The notes under the pieces were generated by a model. The model was not told the DNA's origin, did not search any database, and saw only the letters and a program-made list of their open reading frames with translations. DNA of 64,000 bases from the NCBI RefSeq assembly GCF_028502605.1, contig NW_026611593.1:2604001-2668000 (forward strand), read 5' to 3'. The translations under genes were made by a program, and so were the position numbers. Shown piece after piece: positions 43,360 to 59,363 of this stretch (the first letter of the stretch is position 1; every line of letters begins with the position of its first letter). The DNA is from Trichoderma breve (lineage: Eukaryota; Ascomycota; Sordariomycetes; Hypocreales; Hypocreaceae).

Positions 43360-45339
43360 TTAAGCTCCACCGCGTCGTCGGTGCTTGCCGGGGAGCTCAA
43401 CATCAGGGTGACAAACTCGGTAGTGTCTCGTAAGCGCATCAGCGCGGCTGAATGTCTTCTCCTCGGTACACAGGTTGCAGTGCACCTTTTGCTTCTTGGC
43501 GTTGTGAATGGTATCCTCGTGACGGGTCAAGTCGTAGGGCCGCGAGAAGATGGTATTGCACGGCTTGCCAGTGCTTGGGTTGATGCGGTCACAGCGATGG
43601 GGTCCGGCCTGGCTGTTGAGCAGGCTCGAGGTCATCCCCATGTGATCGTGGTGTGGCCGGGTAGCACCGGCAAGTCCGTGCGACTGTCTGTGGCCTTCAC
43701 GCTTGTGCTTCTGTAGCAAGTTGGGCGTCTCAAAGCGTAGTGTGCAGCCGTGATATGTGCAGGTATAAGTGCCTCCATCAGCATTGGCGCCGGCAGGGCG
43801 GCTCTGGGGAGCTGGAGTGTTGTAAGCCGCAGACCCAGTAGAATTAGACTCTGCAGAGCTCAATTGAGATGCTGATGCGTCTTGGCTGTGTGGCGGATAG
43901 GCGATAAACGGGTATCGCTGAGGTACCTGAGGCAAGTTGTGCATGTGACCTGCATGATCCCCCTGGCCGTAGTTGGGTGCCGCTGATGCGTGGCCATTGA
44001 CGCTTCCCTCGGGCAGTATCCTGCCCATGTGGTCCATGCCAAAGTTGATTGGCGTGTGCGAGAACAGGGGCATGTTGGAATCCTCTCCAGACTCGTTAAA
44101 CTCAAGGACGGCATCCTTGGGAGAAATGGTCTGGGGCGTTCCGGGCTGTGTCGTCTTGGTCATCTGCTGCTGGAAGAAGTGGGCATCGTGCTGGCCATTG
44201 CGGTCCTGGCCCGGCATGCGCGGCTGTGAATTCATGGCCACGGCACCATGGGAGGAAGCCCAGTCGTGAAGTGGCGAAGGAGCAAGTGGAGACCCATGGC
44301 GGAAGGGAGAAATGTCTCGAGAAATGCTTGACGTAGGCGAATGCCTAATTGTGCTGAGGTGCTGGCTATTCGCGGCACTGATGCGCTGGTTGAAGACGTC
44401 ACTAGGCGCAGCAGTCACTTGGCTCTGCTGTGGCGATGAGGTGATGGTGAAGTTTGGGTTGTACAGCTCATCGCCGTAGACGTCTGTCATCGTGCGGTCG
44501 AGTTTGGGGACAGTTCCGTTGCCATGACCTGCGTACCAGAATGATGAGTCTTGGTCGTCAATCGGCTGGTTGTTGGTGTTGAGAGGTCGGCGCCTACCTT
44601 GCCTTCTTCTGTCAGAGAGATCAACCTCTCCTGTGACTGGAGTAGCTGGCGAGTCGCCTGCTATTGAGCTTGCCACGGAGGCAGGATGTGATCGGGTCAA
44701 GCCATTTGCAAACTCGGGGGCGGGGAGGAGGTTGCGATCCTGTCGCAGCTTGTGGTGGCTGTTGGTCGGGATGGAGACTGGATATGCCATCTCGCTGACA
44801 GAGGCGTTGTCGAGATGATGGAAGTTTGAGTAGGGAGGCATCGTCTTGGCGGCCAACTGGTAGTAGGGGCCTGAGCTCATAGTCATGTCGTGCGAGTGCA
44901 TGTCCATGAAGCCGTCACCATTGGCGTCAGTGACGGCGATGTGGGGGTTCGCGATGTGCGAGTTGAAGGGCGACGCCGGCCCCGTAGATCCCAGGGAAGA
45001 CAGAGAGGATTCTCGTTGATGGGGGAGACGACCAAACTTGGGAGTTGAGAAGCGAGCGGCGGCGTCCCAGGATTCGGGCCGCATCGAGTCAGACGAAAAC
45101 GCAGAGGCGATTGCGGCGTTGAGATACTCGAGATTGGACGCAGAGAGCTCGGTTGAGGGGAAGGTCGAGGTCGAGAAGTCAAAGTCGGTCGAGTTGCCAA
45201 AGGTGAAGTCGTCCAGCTTTGTCTGATGATGGTTGAGGTTGTTGTTGGTGATGTTGTTATACTGGTGCTGTTGCTGTTGCTGTTGTTGAAAGCGCTGATA
45301 TTGTTGTTGTTGTGATGAGTTGTGGTCCACAGATAGCAT
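43360..45339 (-). CDS. C2H2 zinc-finger transcription factor, Rpn4-like
   Basis: A single-exon ORF of 659 residues from ATG 45339. The N-terminus is glutamine-rich (two Q runs within the first 25 residues), followed by a long polar, Ser/Pro-rich regulatory region. The C-terminus has C2H2 elements: C-T-Y-H-G-C-T-L-R-F with a K-H-K-R-E-G-H helix, then C-D-R ... F-S-R-P-Y-D-L-T-R-H-E-D-T-I-H, and C-N-L-C-T-E-E-K-T-F-S-R-A-D-A-L-T-R-H-Y-R-V-C-H. This layout resembles the filamentous-fungal proteins annotated as Rpn4-type regulators of proteasome genes. The link to proteasome control is from family resemblance only. The protein ends in a basic R-R-R tail. A long 5' non-coding region precedes it. 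Confidence 0.85.
   Translation of the reverse strand: MLSVDHNSSQQQQYQRFQQQQQQQHQYNNITNNNLNHHQTKLDDFTFGNSTDFDFSTSTFPSTELSASNLEYLNAAIASAFSSDSMRPESWDAAARFSTPKFGRLPHQRESSLSSLGSTGPASPFNSHIANPHIAVTDANGDGFMDMHSHDMTMSSGPYYQLAAKTMPPYSNFHHLDNASVSEMAYPVSIPTNSHHKLRQDRNLLPAPEFANGLTRSHPASVASSIAGDSPATPVTGEVDLSDRRRQGRRRPLNTNNQPIDDQDSSFWYAGHGNGTVPKLDRTMTDVYGDELYNPNFTITSSPQQSQVTAAPSDVFNQRISAANSQHLSTIRHSPTSSISRDISPFRHGSPLAPSPLHDWASSHGAVAMNSQPRMPGQDRNGQHDAHFFQQQMTKTTQPGTPQTISPKDAVLEFNESGEDSNMPLFSHTPINFGMDHMGRILPEGSVNGHASAAPNYGQGDHAGHMHNLPQVPQRYPFIAYPPHSQDASASQLSSAESNSTGSAAYNTPAPQSRPAGANADGGTYTCTYHGCTLRFETPNLLQKHKREGHRQSHGLAGATRPHHDHMGMTSSLLNSQAGPHRCDRINPSTGKPCNTIFSRPYDLTRHEDTIHNAKKQKVHCNLCTEEKTFSRADALTRHYRVCHPDVELPGKHRRRGGA
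45272..45322. repeat. CAA/CAG repeat encoding polyglutamine
   Basis: Reads as CAA/CAG triplets on the minus strand and encodes two glutamine runs near the N-terminus of the C2H2 factor. The mixed codons suggest an old, fairly stable tract. Confidence 0.8.
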
Positions 45340-48300
45340 GGTTGAGTTGAGTTGGAGATTGTATGGGGGCGTATTTGCAAGTTCGATCTGACGGCGATGT
45401 GGCGAAATGCTTTCTCTTTATATCGTCCAAGGGCCCTCCACCGGGTCGACCGGTTTCGTCAAGAGTCGACGCAGACACTCGGAGGTGGAGGGAGGGGTGA
45501 CATGCTGATGGAGGGAGGGTGTGTGAAAGCGAGGGGAGGGGCGTGGACAATCGATGCGATGCGGGCCCCACCGGCGAAAAAAAGGGCATCTTCGGCCTTG
45601 CGAGCGCAGCTGCTAGTACATACGAGTACGTACCTACCTAGAGTCAGCCAGGCCCTGCGAGAATCTGCCGACAGACACATCCGGGGAGCCGCGGCTAAGG
45701 GAGCAGGTACATGCGCGGCAGGTAGCGCTGCGCTGGTTTGGTAATCCATTCGCTGGCAAAATTGTCTCAAGTGGTCTCAAGTGTCGCAGGGCCCGCGGAT
45801 TACACACGCACCGCCACTACCTGGGGCTGAGGTCACTGGTACAAATTCGTATACACGGGTAATTGACGCTTGCATTCTCCGTACCGCCGCCAGGTATTTG
45901 GCATACTTCAAGGTCACTAGCAGAGATGCCGACTCAGCAGCGTGTCATGCTTGGTTGAGCAGATGCAGAGACCGGCGCTTGATAGGGCAATGGACTCCGC
46001 GGCTTCGCAAGGCAAGTCAGGAACCTGGTCATGGCTGCGTGGTGCGCGTATGACTAACTCCCAACTCATCGGTCATTTGTCATGTCATTACACGGCGGTT
46101 GGTTCTGGTATGGTATTATGCTAGTATGCTAGGCAGTTCCTCTTGCACGTCCTCTGCCTGCGTATGCCGCATACGAACCAACGGATTGCGTCCCCCCTAC
46201 CTAGTCAGTCACTTGTCAGCATTAAAATCTCAACTATCAGCTCGCATCGGCATCGCTATCGTATAATTGCAGTAGTTTCGCATCGCATCGCCTTTCGCGG
46301 CCACGTTCGGAATCCGTGCAACTTCCACTTCACACCCCCAGGCACAGCCGCGGAGAAGAGACATGCCACATACGTGTGGCTTGTGCCTGTGGCTTCGGCC
46401 AAGGGTCCAACACCAGCCAAGTGTCTGACTGTATGGCTGTCACCGAACTGGACAGACGGGCAGCCACATCGCCGTAGCGGGCAGAGACTTCTAGAATTTT
46501 CCCGTCAATGGCTTTCCACAGCCCTCCTCGATTGGACTTAGCAAACCTTTTTTTCACAGAATATTTCTCCTTTCGGTGTTAATGGCTATAGTAGCCCATG
46601 AAACGTTTCGCCGACAAAGATTGACTAACGGACATGGCATTGTGTTAGCTCAGCGAGCGCGGGAACCACAAGCGGAAAAAACAGTTGCAACAACTGAAAG
46701 TGACGTATAGGCTGGCGTATCAAGTTTGAGTGCGATCGAACAAGATCCTTGCCCAGCGCATGCCGGTCCGCTCTGTATGTACAGCACATATTCTCATTGG
46801 TCTCAGCCACAGTCTGGCAGCGCAAGCAAGCAAGACATTCAAGATTTTTCTTGTTCTTGGGCTTGCCCCTTCCGGCGCAGTGCATACAGGTACGAGTACA
46901 CATTACATACGAGGCGGGTACGTACCACAGCCAACATTGGCGTTGGAAATTTCTAAAAAAAAACTTGCAACCTGTTACTAAAACTTGCAGTACGTACTAA
47001 GGTCACATGACCCTCCCTCGAAAAGTCAATCCCCCATACTTTTCCCAAGCGCACGGGCTCGGGGTTCGCTGACCAAGGGATTTTGATGCCAAACGCCGAA
47101 AAGAAGGAAAAAGACAGTTCCGCACGGGAATTACTAATTGGGGGTGTCTGCAAGCAAACCTTTTTTGCTTTCGATGATTTGATCTAAGCACCAATATCGA
47201 CCTTTTTTTTTTTTTTTCTCATCATCTGTCATGTCTCGCCAAAGTTTACTTGCCCACTTTGAAAAATGGCAAGATGTGCACCTGTTACCTCATCCCATTG
47301 ACCGGATGTGTAATCGGGTGATATGGGCACACTTTGGTTGCGTGACATGCAGTGCAAGTGCAGCGCTGTAACTTACGCTGTAACTGCGAGTACACCCGAT
47401 CCCAAGCGCTTTCGGGCGCGATCCCCAAGCGAAACCGCCAATGCAGGCAGAGACCAAACAAGCAAGAGATTTAGGGTATGGAGGTGTGCTGTGTGCATGC
47501 TGTGTGCTGCAGATGGCAGTCCCGAGGGGAAAAGGAGAAATGAAAAAATTTTCAACTTCTCCTGCATGTCGGCACGCGAGAAGAGAGAATGTTTGCGAGC
47601 TGGTTTGTTCGAGACGCAGCTGATTTTGGAGGGAGTCGGGATGGCCGACCTTGGCCTTTGGTTCGGAGACCGCCGGCTGCCAGCGGCCAATGGGCGGCCA
47701 GATTCTGGCACAGCTCAGCCACACACACTTCCCGCGATCTGGGCTCTTGCATGCATCGTCTGCCGGCACTAGAGCCAGGGAGCTGAGAAAGACTGAGAAA
47801 AAATTAAGATTCGTCTCGGCCTGATCGACACTTTGACATCTCCCAGTCCTTTTGAGGCTGAATGGCTTTGTCCGACGCTTCTTGTTGGGCCGAGGCTCTC
47901 TCGACCGGGGAAACTTGGACTGAAACCTTGCGCGGCTGAGATGAGATGCGATGCGCCGGCGGCAGAGGAGTTCCACGTCCGTCCAGTCTCTCTGCCCACA
48001 GGCGGCACGGCACTACCTAGTACTGAAGTGACAAGAGAGATCTAGAGCCACACCATAACCAAACCCTTGGGATTTGAGTCTAAGGACCAGCCTCGTGATC
48101 TACGACCCGGCGAACTCGGACCCAGGTCGGTATCTGGCCGCTTGCCCCGGAATCGCGGCCCCGAAGCCTTTCCGCGGCTCCCTCGCTTTCGCTCCAACTC
48201 GCACCAAGTACCGCGCGAACTTCCCACACTTCCCTTTTGATCCGCGAGATTCCATTATAGGTGAATAAGGCTGCAACAGCAACACAAGAATTGCCAAATC

Positions 48301-50922
48301 TTGCCGCATCCCGTGCCTGACTGCCGTGCCGCGCGACGGATATCGGATCAGCAACGTCAGAATTCGCCGCCCTGGATAAGAGGGCGGATAGGCTTCGGGG
48401 TTTGAGTTGAGTTGCGGGCTTCCCTTGCTCTCTGCCGAGGTGGTCCCACGAATACCCCTCCTGTAATTGAATTGAATTGAAATCAACCCCTCTCTCTATA
48501 GTGAAATATTGACCAGCTGAATGAATTCCCCCTCTCGCTATTGTTGTGTCTGTTGGTTCTCAAGTCATCTGGCAAGAAAGTCTCGTGATCAGCTGCTAGC
48601 CCGCCAATAGAACAATGCACCTTGGCCCAATACAACGGGACAATATCGATCCAACATCCAATATAATGGCGATACTATCAACTCGCTAAGGTTCGGCATG
48701 CTAGCCGGAATCAGACGCGCATCACCTCAGCCCAAGCATGAGCATGCCCGCCATACAAACGACATAGGGGAGCAAACGCTGGGTGTGCGAACCATATTGG
48801 CCACCGAGTCTTTCTTCCCCCCGTAATCTCAGATCAGCCGCGTGTACATTTGCCTTGTACGAGGATAGATACATGGCAGCCTGATACAGTACCGATGTCG
48901 CAGTTTGAGCAACTCGGTATGTCAACCTTCAGCCCAAAGTCCATGCCCAAGCCCAAGCCCAGCCGCCCCTTGTCTCGTCTCGTCCTTCGTCCCGTCTGGC
49001 GCAACTTTTTTCTTTTTCGTTCTCGTCCCGAACCCGGGAAAAGAAACCAGCAAAATGCAACATGCAACATGCAATACCACCCGGCAGTATTTCGTGGAGC
49101 CTCTTCTCCGGGCCTCCGGTCTAGATTATGTGGCTCCTCGTCCCAACATGTGGTGGCTCCACCCCCCTTCGGATCGCCTTTACCCGCCGATGCAGATCCG
49201 GTCTAGGCCTTACCCAAAATCCCCCCCTGCCCACGTGGAAGTTTTTCTCTCTTGGCAGCCCGTTCTCCGTAGTAGGGCTCTCTTACTCTTTTTTTAGGCT
49301 TCGCCTATGTCTCTGAAAGCAACAGCCCGAAAAATTCTCAGTTTAGGTTGTCTCAGTGAGTTTTTGGCATCGGCGGGCCCGCGTTGGGACATGTTGCAGC
49401 GCATAGCTTTTTTTTTTTTTTTCCCTTCCCCCCCTGTAGAGCTGCGACGTGCCGTCTTGTCTCTTGTGCATGCATGCGTACGTGCGTCTGTGCTGCCCTT
49501 TTTTTTTTCTCTTGCTTTGGTCTGGGTCTTTGGTGTGGTTCTCCTGTTTTACGGGCTCCATCCAGCTGTGTTGTGCTGTTTGACTTTCTATTTTAACCGA
49601 CCGACATGCGTTGGCTCTTTTTTTTTTTTTTTTCTCCTGCCCCCTTCTACTATTCCGCTATGCAGGGATGCAATCAAAAAAAAGATGCAGCAGATGCATC
49701 CTGAAAATTTCAGATGGGAGGGTGTCTGGCTAGTAAATGCCAAACCAAACCAAACCAAACCAAACCAACTTTGATGCTGTGTCACTGCCAAACCCCGGAC
49801 CAGTATCTCCATTGGACAGCAAAGCTGGCAGCCTATTCGGTTTTTTTTCCTTCCTCCCCCTTTTCTTTTTTTCTTCCTTGGGTAAGGTACTCGTAAAGTA
49901 GGGGCAGAGGCATCAGAACCCAATCGCATATCATCGGGTAAGATTTTTACCACTACCATTTTTTTTTTTCGAGCTCGTGATAGGATTGTGAGTTGCGATA
50001 GAAAGACAGCCTTGAGAGCCTTAGGTCCCCCGGCGAAGCGCATAAGCGGCCAACCACATGACACCTCGAACCACTCTCTGTTTTTACGTGATCAATTTTG
50101 GGTGATTCAAGCCCAATAAATCCACTGTGACTTTTTTCCTTTTTTTACAAGAGGGTGCTGGGCATTTGGGCTGAGGAGATGGATATTGATGAGTCACAAA
50201 ATTGGATGCGCCGTGAGCCGTAGCATCGGATATTGGATCTTGCATATTGGGCTATCATATATAAACTTCGTATTGGGTTTTTGTATCAGGCCCTCGCAGC
50301 GGCCGACAGCCAATACTATTTCCAATATCCGTATACTTGCATGAGTCCCGAACGTCTTATTGCCTTAAAGGACGTGTACTTACAGAGCAAGTACCTATAC
50401 ACGTAGTATAGCAACTCATATAACGCGGCTAGTTACAGGCTGAGTCTTGACATCTGGAGTTCGTCCAGACTACTACTCGGACATGTGGAGACAAGCTCTC
50501 CTCCTCTATCGATACAGGCACGGGGAAGCTCCATATTCGGCGTGGCGATTTTGACATTCAGACAGCAACGACGCGTCACGCGTCACGGGAACAACATAGC
50601 TTTTCACATCTCCATCTCCCCTTCAAATACGTGGCCAGCGGGGTTGAGTCGTACGCGTTCACGGATATCACAGGTTTAAGTAGGCAAGGCAGAGTATTGT
50701 TCACAGTCAGGCAGAAAGATTTTACTTGTAGAGTATATGTGATGCTTTATTTCAAGGTCACCACTGAAGTCTCAATTACCCCCTTTCGGAAGTCACCCAT
50801 TTCCCAGTACGTTGTACAGTACAAAATCTCAAAAAGCAATGACCCGCGCCCATAGTGAAAAGCCCAATCGTAACAAACACGCGAATAACACATTATGTCG
50901 ACCCGACCTAGTGGCAGATCGC
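45340..50922. other. Gene-free 5.6-kb region with poly-T tracts and a CCAAA array
   Basis: Many short ORFs occur on both strands, but none shows conserved motifs, splice-connected exons or a plausible product. The left portion probably holds the promoter and long 5' UTR of the C2H2 factor. T-rich runs of 10-16 nt occur at about 47203, 49408, 49500, 49619 and 49960. A (CCAAA)n array lies at 49741-49768. No tRNA-like fold was found by eye. Confidence 0.45.
49741..49768. repeat. CCAAA pentanucleotide array
   Basis: Five consecutive units of C-A-A-A-C / C-C-A-A-A in non-coding sequence, with no other feature attached. Confidence 0.85.
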
Positions 50923-53619
<2,697 letters not shown>

Positions 53620-54296
53620 GTTGGATGACTTTGGGAGGAACGTTGCAGACATGACTTTTGCTTTTCACACGAGTGTTTCTGGGGTCAAGGGATAATCAGG
53701 CGTTACAAATGAGAGTTTTTATTCCCCTTTATGGTTCGGAATGTATATTACCAGTGCGTCAGGGAAAAAGCACTGCATAAATGCAAACGAGGTTCACGGC
53801 CTCACGGGTTAACGAACTATAATAACTGCATCACTTTATATCTTGTGCCTCCATCGTGAATGTTCTCATCGTACCTTGCATGTAAAACGCGCACCATCAA
53901 TCGCGCAACCTGCCCACTGCTTAGGCATCAACATCAGCGAAAGACGCGTCCCCATAACGAACGCGATGCCGCATCTCGAGATTACGTAGTGCCAATCTGC
54001 CGTGCTGTGACTCAATCGCCGGTGGCAAGTGGCGCGTCCACGTCCGCCCGGGACCGAAGAAGCGCAACCGCCGTCTTGCTGCGACAACATCGCGAAATAT
54101 CCCGCACCGACGCTTCAATCTCTCACTGCAATCGCTCAACTACGCCATCGGCCGGGTATCATCACCAGCATCGGAATCTCAATCACATTACCATCTCTAC
54201 AATTTTTTTTAAATCCTAGTTCTATATAGTAAATTAAATACACACTCATCCATTTTGCATACAGATGCGTGCACACGATTCCCAAGACACATCCAT
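53620..54296. other. Convergent intergenic region
   Basis: 3' flanks of histone H3 (plus) and the RNA polymerase I subunit gene (minus). Only short ORFs without recognisable features are present. Confidence 0.55.
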
Positions 54297-57200
54297 TTAC
54301 GCTAATGAGTTGACATAATAAGTTGGCAGCTGGGTCAACACGTCGAATCCACCGGTGCCGACTCTGCCCAGCTTGCCCATCACCAGACGACTGCTCGGCG
54401 TCGTCAGATCGTCCCAGTCGCCATCCAGCAGGGCATCCTTGAGGAACCCGAGCGTCGTCTCGAAGCTCATCTTGGTAAAGGGACTGACGTTGCCCCTGAG
54501 GCCCATGCGGCTAAAGGCTGTGAAGTCGCCGCCTCTCGTCATGTGGTCGGCAATCAGGTTGAGATGTCGGTTGTCCACCTTGATGCCGTGGCCTCCGAAG
54601 ACGCCTGACAGCTCTCGCACGATGTTGGCGCGGCAGGCCTCCACGCCGTAGACCTCCAGCACCGCCGCAATGTCGTTGGTCTGGATTCGGTGCGGGTCAA
54701 TGAAGTCGCTGTATCTCTGCATCGCCCGGAGGTTGACGCCTGTCGTGTTGATGACCTTTTCGTTCTTTTCCTGAGCCACCATGCACGATCCGACGCCGGC
54801 AACTTGCTGAACCACTGTCTGGCGGACTGCATCCTCGACAATGTTGAGCATCAGCACCTTGGGGATGTTCACGTCAAACTCGAGCGTCACGTCGCACCAC
54901 TCGCCGCCCTTGTCATCGCACTGGAAGTCTGTTACTTCCGCGTAGGCATTGAGCACGCGTTCTGCCCGCACCTTGGCGGACCATGACACGGGGGCCTTGT
55001 TCTCGTCCTCCTCATCATCTTCATCGTCCTTGTTCTGTGATGTTGAGTTGTCCGCGTCCTCGTCGTCTGAGTCGTCTTCCGCCCCCTTGGACATGTCATT
55101 CTGAATAGCGTCATCATCATCATCGTTAGGTCCGTAAGAGACTGCCTCGCTTCGGTTTGCGCGCTTCTTGGCACCGGTGGCGTCGTCGTCATCTTCATCG
55201 TCGTCGTCATCATCGTCATCTCGGCCACCTTCCGCTACTCCCTCGGGCCTGGCCATCTCAACAACTCCTGCCTTGACGCCAATCTCGGGAGTCGCCATTG
55301 TCGACTGGGATTGACGCTTCTTGACCTCTCTCTTCATGATGGAGAGAATAGTTCGGAGAAGTTTCTTTTCTACTGTGCCCATGATGTCTGACACCGTAAC
55401 TGCATAGGTGGTGGAATACTCTGCAGCTGGGAAGAACTTGAGCTTGATCTTGTAGATCTTGGCGAGGCCGCGGAGCTTGCCCTTGCCAACCATTTCCTCC
55501 ACGGTGACTCCGTCCAGTACTTGGCTCATGCGCAGCACGCTGATGGACTTTGTGAAAATTTCGGTATCCTCCTCCGATAGCTCGGCGTTTGGATACAGCG
55601 TCATGGCAGGTGTGGAAATTGTCTTACTGGCAGTCATCAAGATTTCTCTCAGACGGGGGATACCCAGTGTGACGTTCTTTGCTGAGTGACCAGCCAAATG
55701 GAAAGTGTTCAGCGTCATCTGCGTAGACGGCTCACCGATAGACTGGCCAGCCACGATGCCGACAGCCTCACCAGGCTCCACCAGCGACCGGAGATATTTC
55801 ATGGCGAAAAGCATCTCCGCGTTCTTCTTGTTCAGCTTCACCTGGTTAAGAGACGTCTTGTCCTGGCTGTTCTTTTCTCGTACAAGTCCATCGGCATTGT
55901 CATTGAGGTAAGTCGTCATGGCTTCGTAAAACGTTTCTGAAGTTGCAAAGGCGTTCGTGGCGGGATCGAAGCTGGCCGTGAGGGGATCCTTTCCTTTTCG
56001 ATCGTTGAGTTTGGCGTGTCGGACGGCGCTCTTCATGTATTTCTGGAACGCCTGTCGGTTGGCGCCCAGGCGTTCTCCAACCTTGGGGTCATACTTGAGC
56101 TGTGCCGCCTCCGAGGTTACGTTTTGCAGGATGAATCGGAAGTCTTTCAAGTAGTTTTGTTTTGTGACATCCAATCCATCTTCACCGTAGAGGAACTGAA
56201 TCAAGGAACCGTCCGCGTCTCTTACTGAGGTATCGTAAGAGACTGTAAGGCCTTCCATTCCCTTGATGATACAACGCTGCAGATAACCTGAACGGGATGT
56301 CTTGACGGCTGTGTCGATCAAACCCTCACGTCCTGCCATGTGATGGAAGTAGTACTCTTGTGGTCGGATGCCAGTCAAAAATCGGTTGACAATGTAGCCG
56401 CCTGCTCGAATATTTGTATCGTATGGCTTGAAGCTGGGCAGAGTCTTTCCGCTAACCATGACTGGGACACGCCTACCCTCCAGAACCTGCTGTCCCAAGT
56501 TGCAGGAAATGAGGGAGGCGTTGACACGGGATCCCTTGGCACCTGAAGTGGTCATGACCTGCATCTGGTTCTTCGGGAAGTTCTTCTCAAGGCCGTTGGG
56601 GATCAACGCCTTTTGCACGGCGTCTGTAATGTCTTTGGTTCCCTGGTTCATCAGGAGATCGAGACCCTCCTGCTTGCTGTCGTCACGCATGACTTCTTCA
56701 AGGCGCTCAAGCAGGAGTGGATTCTGTGAGTCTTCTTGTTTGTCTAGGGAGACATACTTTGACGCAATTTCCAATCCCATCTTGTCGGCCGCAACAAGTT
56801 CTCGTCGTCGTGCTGCCTCTCCCTCAGCCGTTAGCCTCAAGTCGTCCATTCCACATGAAAAGGCTCGCATGCTGAGATATCTGGTAAGCAGCCGGCCCAA
56901 GCTACTAAGGAGTTTGCCAGCGACTGAAGGTCCGTATATCTCATGCACGGCGTGAATCAGACCGCTTGAGCTAGGTCCAATCTGAGACTTGTCGAGAATT
57001 CCTGTTATGAACTCGCCATCCTGTATCAAGACGGTTCCTTCCTCCGATGATGTACCCCATTGTTCGGCCTTGATTTGGGCGTTCTCGTTCATTGTCAGCC
57101 CTCCGCAGTTGGGTGGCCTTATGTTGGCGAGGATTGTGCTGATGACCTGCTTTCCTGTCCATCTCGGCACCGGCTTAATGATTGCTGGCGGAGGAAGCTG

Positions 57201-59363
57201 AAGTCTCTCCCCCAAGATATGGCCGCTCTCAGGGCGAAGGGCACTGTATATTAGCTGTTGGAAGTCGCTCCGGGTGAAAACAGCGTCTCGACTGCAGAGA
57301 GCGACTGAGACGGAAATGTGATCCTGAATGAGACCTCTCAGGGGCTTTCCAGCAGTACCAGACAAGTACTGGTGGTCGGTATCGGCAATTTGCAACGCCT
57401 CTACACGGGCTACCTCGTTTTGTGGGAAGTGCATGTTCATTTCGTCGCCGTCAAAGTCTGCGTTGTAGGTATTACAGTTGGCATAGTGCATTCGGATTGT
57501 CTTCTCGCCTGGCAGAACGCGGACTCGGTGACCCATGATGGACGGCTTGTGCAGTGTAGGCTGACGGTTCATCAGAACAACGTCACCGTTAGTGAGATGT
57601 CGATGGACCTTTTTGTTCTTCATGCGAGCCGCGCTGCTGTTTGTTGGCGCTAGCAGCTGGTTGGCAAGAGATATACGGTCATCTACGGACTTGTTGCGAA
57701 GGTTGACTATTTGGCCATTCTCATTTTCAATGGCAAAAGCTCCCGGCCACTTGTCTACACCGTTGATAACCGCCTGTTGCATGTCTTTGAAGTTGTGACT
57801 GGTGACCGGTTCAGGATACGTCAATTTCTTTGCAAACACCGGAGGAACACCAATCTCGTTGGTCTCGATGTTGGGATCGGGAGAAATAACACTTCTGGCG
57901 GCGTAGTTGACTCGCTTTCCCATCATGTTCTTACGGAAAAGACCTTCTTTCTTCTCAAGCAGTTGCTTAATTCCATCTTCGTTTCGCGCGGCAGCGGCGC
58001 CCTGCACAGGGTTTTTGTTCTTGTCGATTAGTGAATTCACAGCGTCCTGAAGCTCCGTCCAGGCTTGGTGCATGCTTGTGATATCTGCTCGTTTCTCGTT
58101 GTAGACACGAGCAATGCTTGAGCAGCAGCCGAGAATGTTCTTGTAAAGGGCGTTCTGCTGGGCTTCGGATATTTGTGAATCTCCAGTCCGGGCCTCAGGT
58201 CGGAAACGGTTCGGCGGCACCAAGACAACTGTAATGAAGAACATGTCGGGGGTAACTTTTGGTGAGCTCTGAGTTGGAGGCTTGGCGTTGTATACGAGTG
58301 AGAGAAGATCTTGCTCTTTCCTGAACAATTCCTCGAGCCGTGCCCGCACCTCCATGGAGCTGATGTATCTTTGAGCGCTCTCTTCAGATGCGAAATCGTC
58401 ATCTGCATCTCCCATTTCAATATCCTGGGTCTCGGGAGAGTCTTCTGAGCCATTGATTTGTGTAACATCGCCGTTGCTCTCAGACTTTTTCGTTGTTGCT
58501 GATCTGCGATGGTGGACTCGGGTCATGGCATCACCCCACTTGAGGGCCTTCTGCGCCATCTTTGCCTTTTCCTTGGTTGAGAGGGACTTTTCGAAAATTT
58601 TGACAGACCGGTCCTTTCGATAGGTTGGGGAAATGCCTCCACAGCTAGAGCACACTCGCTTTTTGATGATCTCGGCGAGGAAGTCCTTGATGATTTCACG
58701 GCGCATCTCGTTGGCACCCTCATGCTTTCCCCTCTTGACCTCTCCCCTCTTGACCTTGATGCCCTGAAGGCACTGGCGAACGTATTTTTCTCTTTGCCGA
58801 GTAACGCCATCGGCTCCAGAGTTTTCATCCTCGGCCTCGCTGTCTCCCTCGCCAAGCGCCTCTTTTATCTCGATTGCCAAGTCATTCTCTCCAATCGACC
58901 CTACCATGTGCGCTTCATTGATAAGGCCATGGTGAAGTAGGCGCAGCTGGCAGGTATATTTGTGAAGGTCCTTTGGTGGCAGACGGAATCCCTTGCAATA
59001 GACACAAGTTGCGCGAAGTAATCGGTAGGCCTGGTCCAAGAAAACTGGGTGGTAGACGGGGACTGGGAGTTGGATGTGACCTGGATGTCCCGGACAGCTC
59101 GATTGATTCAAGTTGCAAGTAGCACATCTAGCAGATGATTAGAATTCTTGATACTGCCACTAGAACTATAGAAATACTTACGGTGCGTCGCCCCATGAAC
59201 CCAGAGCCGGATCGTACAGGCCTCCTGGTACAGGATTGAGAAGGTTATCGAAAGTGCTTTCATTTTCGATGCGCTTCACAGAGATGGCCTGAATTTCCTT
59301 GGCGGAGAGAAATGTGAATTCCACACTCTCCACCTCGGAGGCAACTGGCTGCGCAATATTCAT
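54297..59363 (-). CDS. rpa190: RNA polymerase I largest subunit (A190)
   Basis: Two exons (59363-59182, 59127-54297) join across a 54-nt intron to 1670 residues. The intron splits the N-terminal zinc motif just before C-A-T-C, which continues as C-P-G-H-P-G-H. The catalytic Mg2+ site is N-A-D-F-D-G-D-E-M-N at about residue 616. It is followed by G-K-P-L-R-G-L-I-Q-D-H, which is diagnostic for the Pol I rather than the Pol II branch. The bridge and trigger-loop region (about residues 1130-1160) shows G-E-P-S-T-Q-M-T-L-N-T-F-H-L-A-G. A long acidic insertion (about 1363-1430) lies in the jaw, matching the Pol I-specific expander/DNA-mimicking loop. The enzyme transcribes 35S rDNA in the nucleolus. 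The product is complete and shows no damage. Confidence 0.97.

Noticed and set aside
43973..44818. Plus-strand ORFs opposite the C2H2 factor
   Set aside because: Antisense shadows of a repetitive coding sequence.
47290..47976. 228-codon ORF on minus, with several overlapping ORFs on both strands
   Set aside because: No recognisable motif and no splice partners; low-complexity, biased composition explains the openness.
49307..50064. Overlapping ORFs rich in Phe or Lys runs
   Set aside because: They arise from poly-T/poly-A tracts in non-coding DNA.
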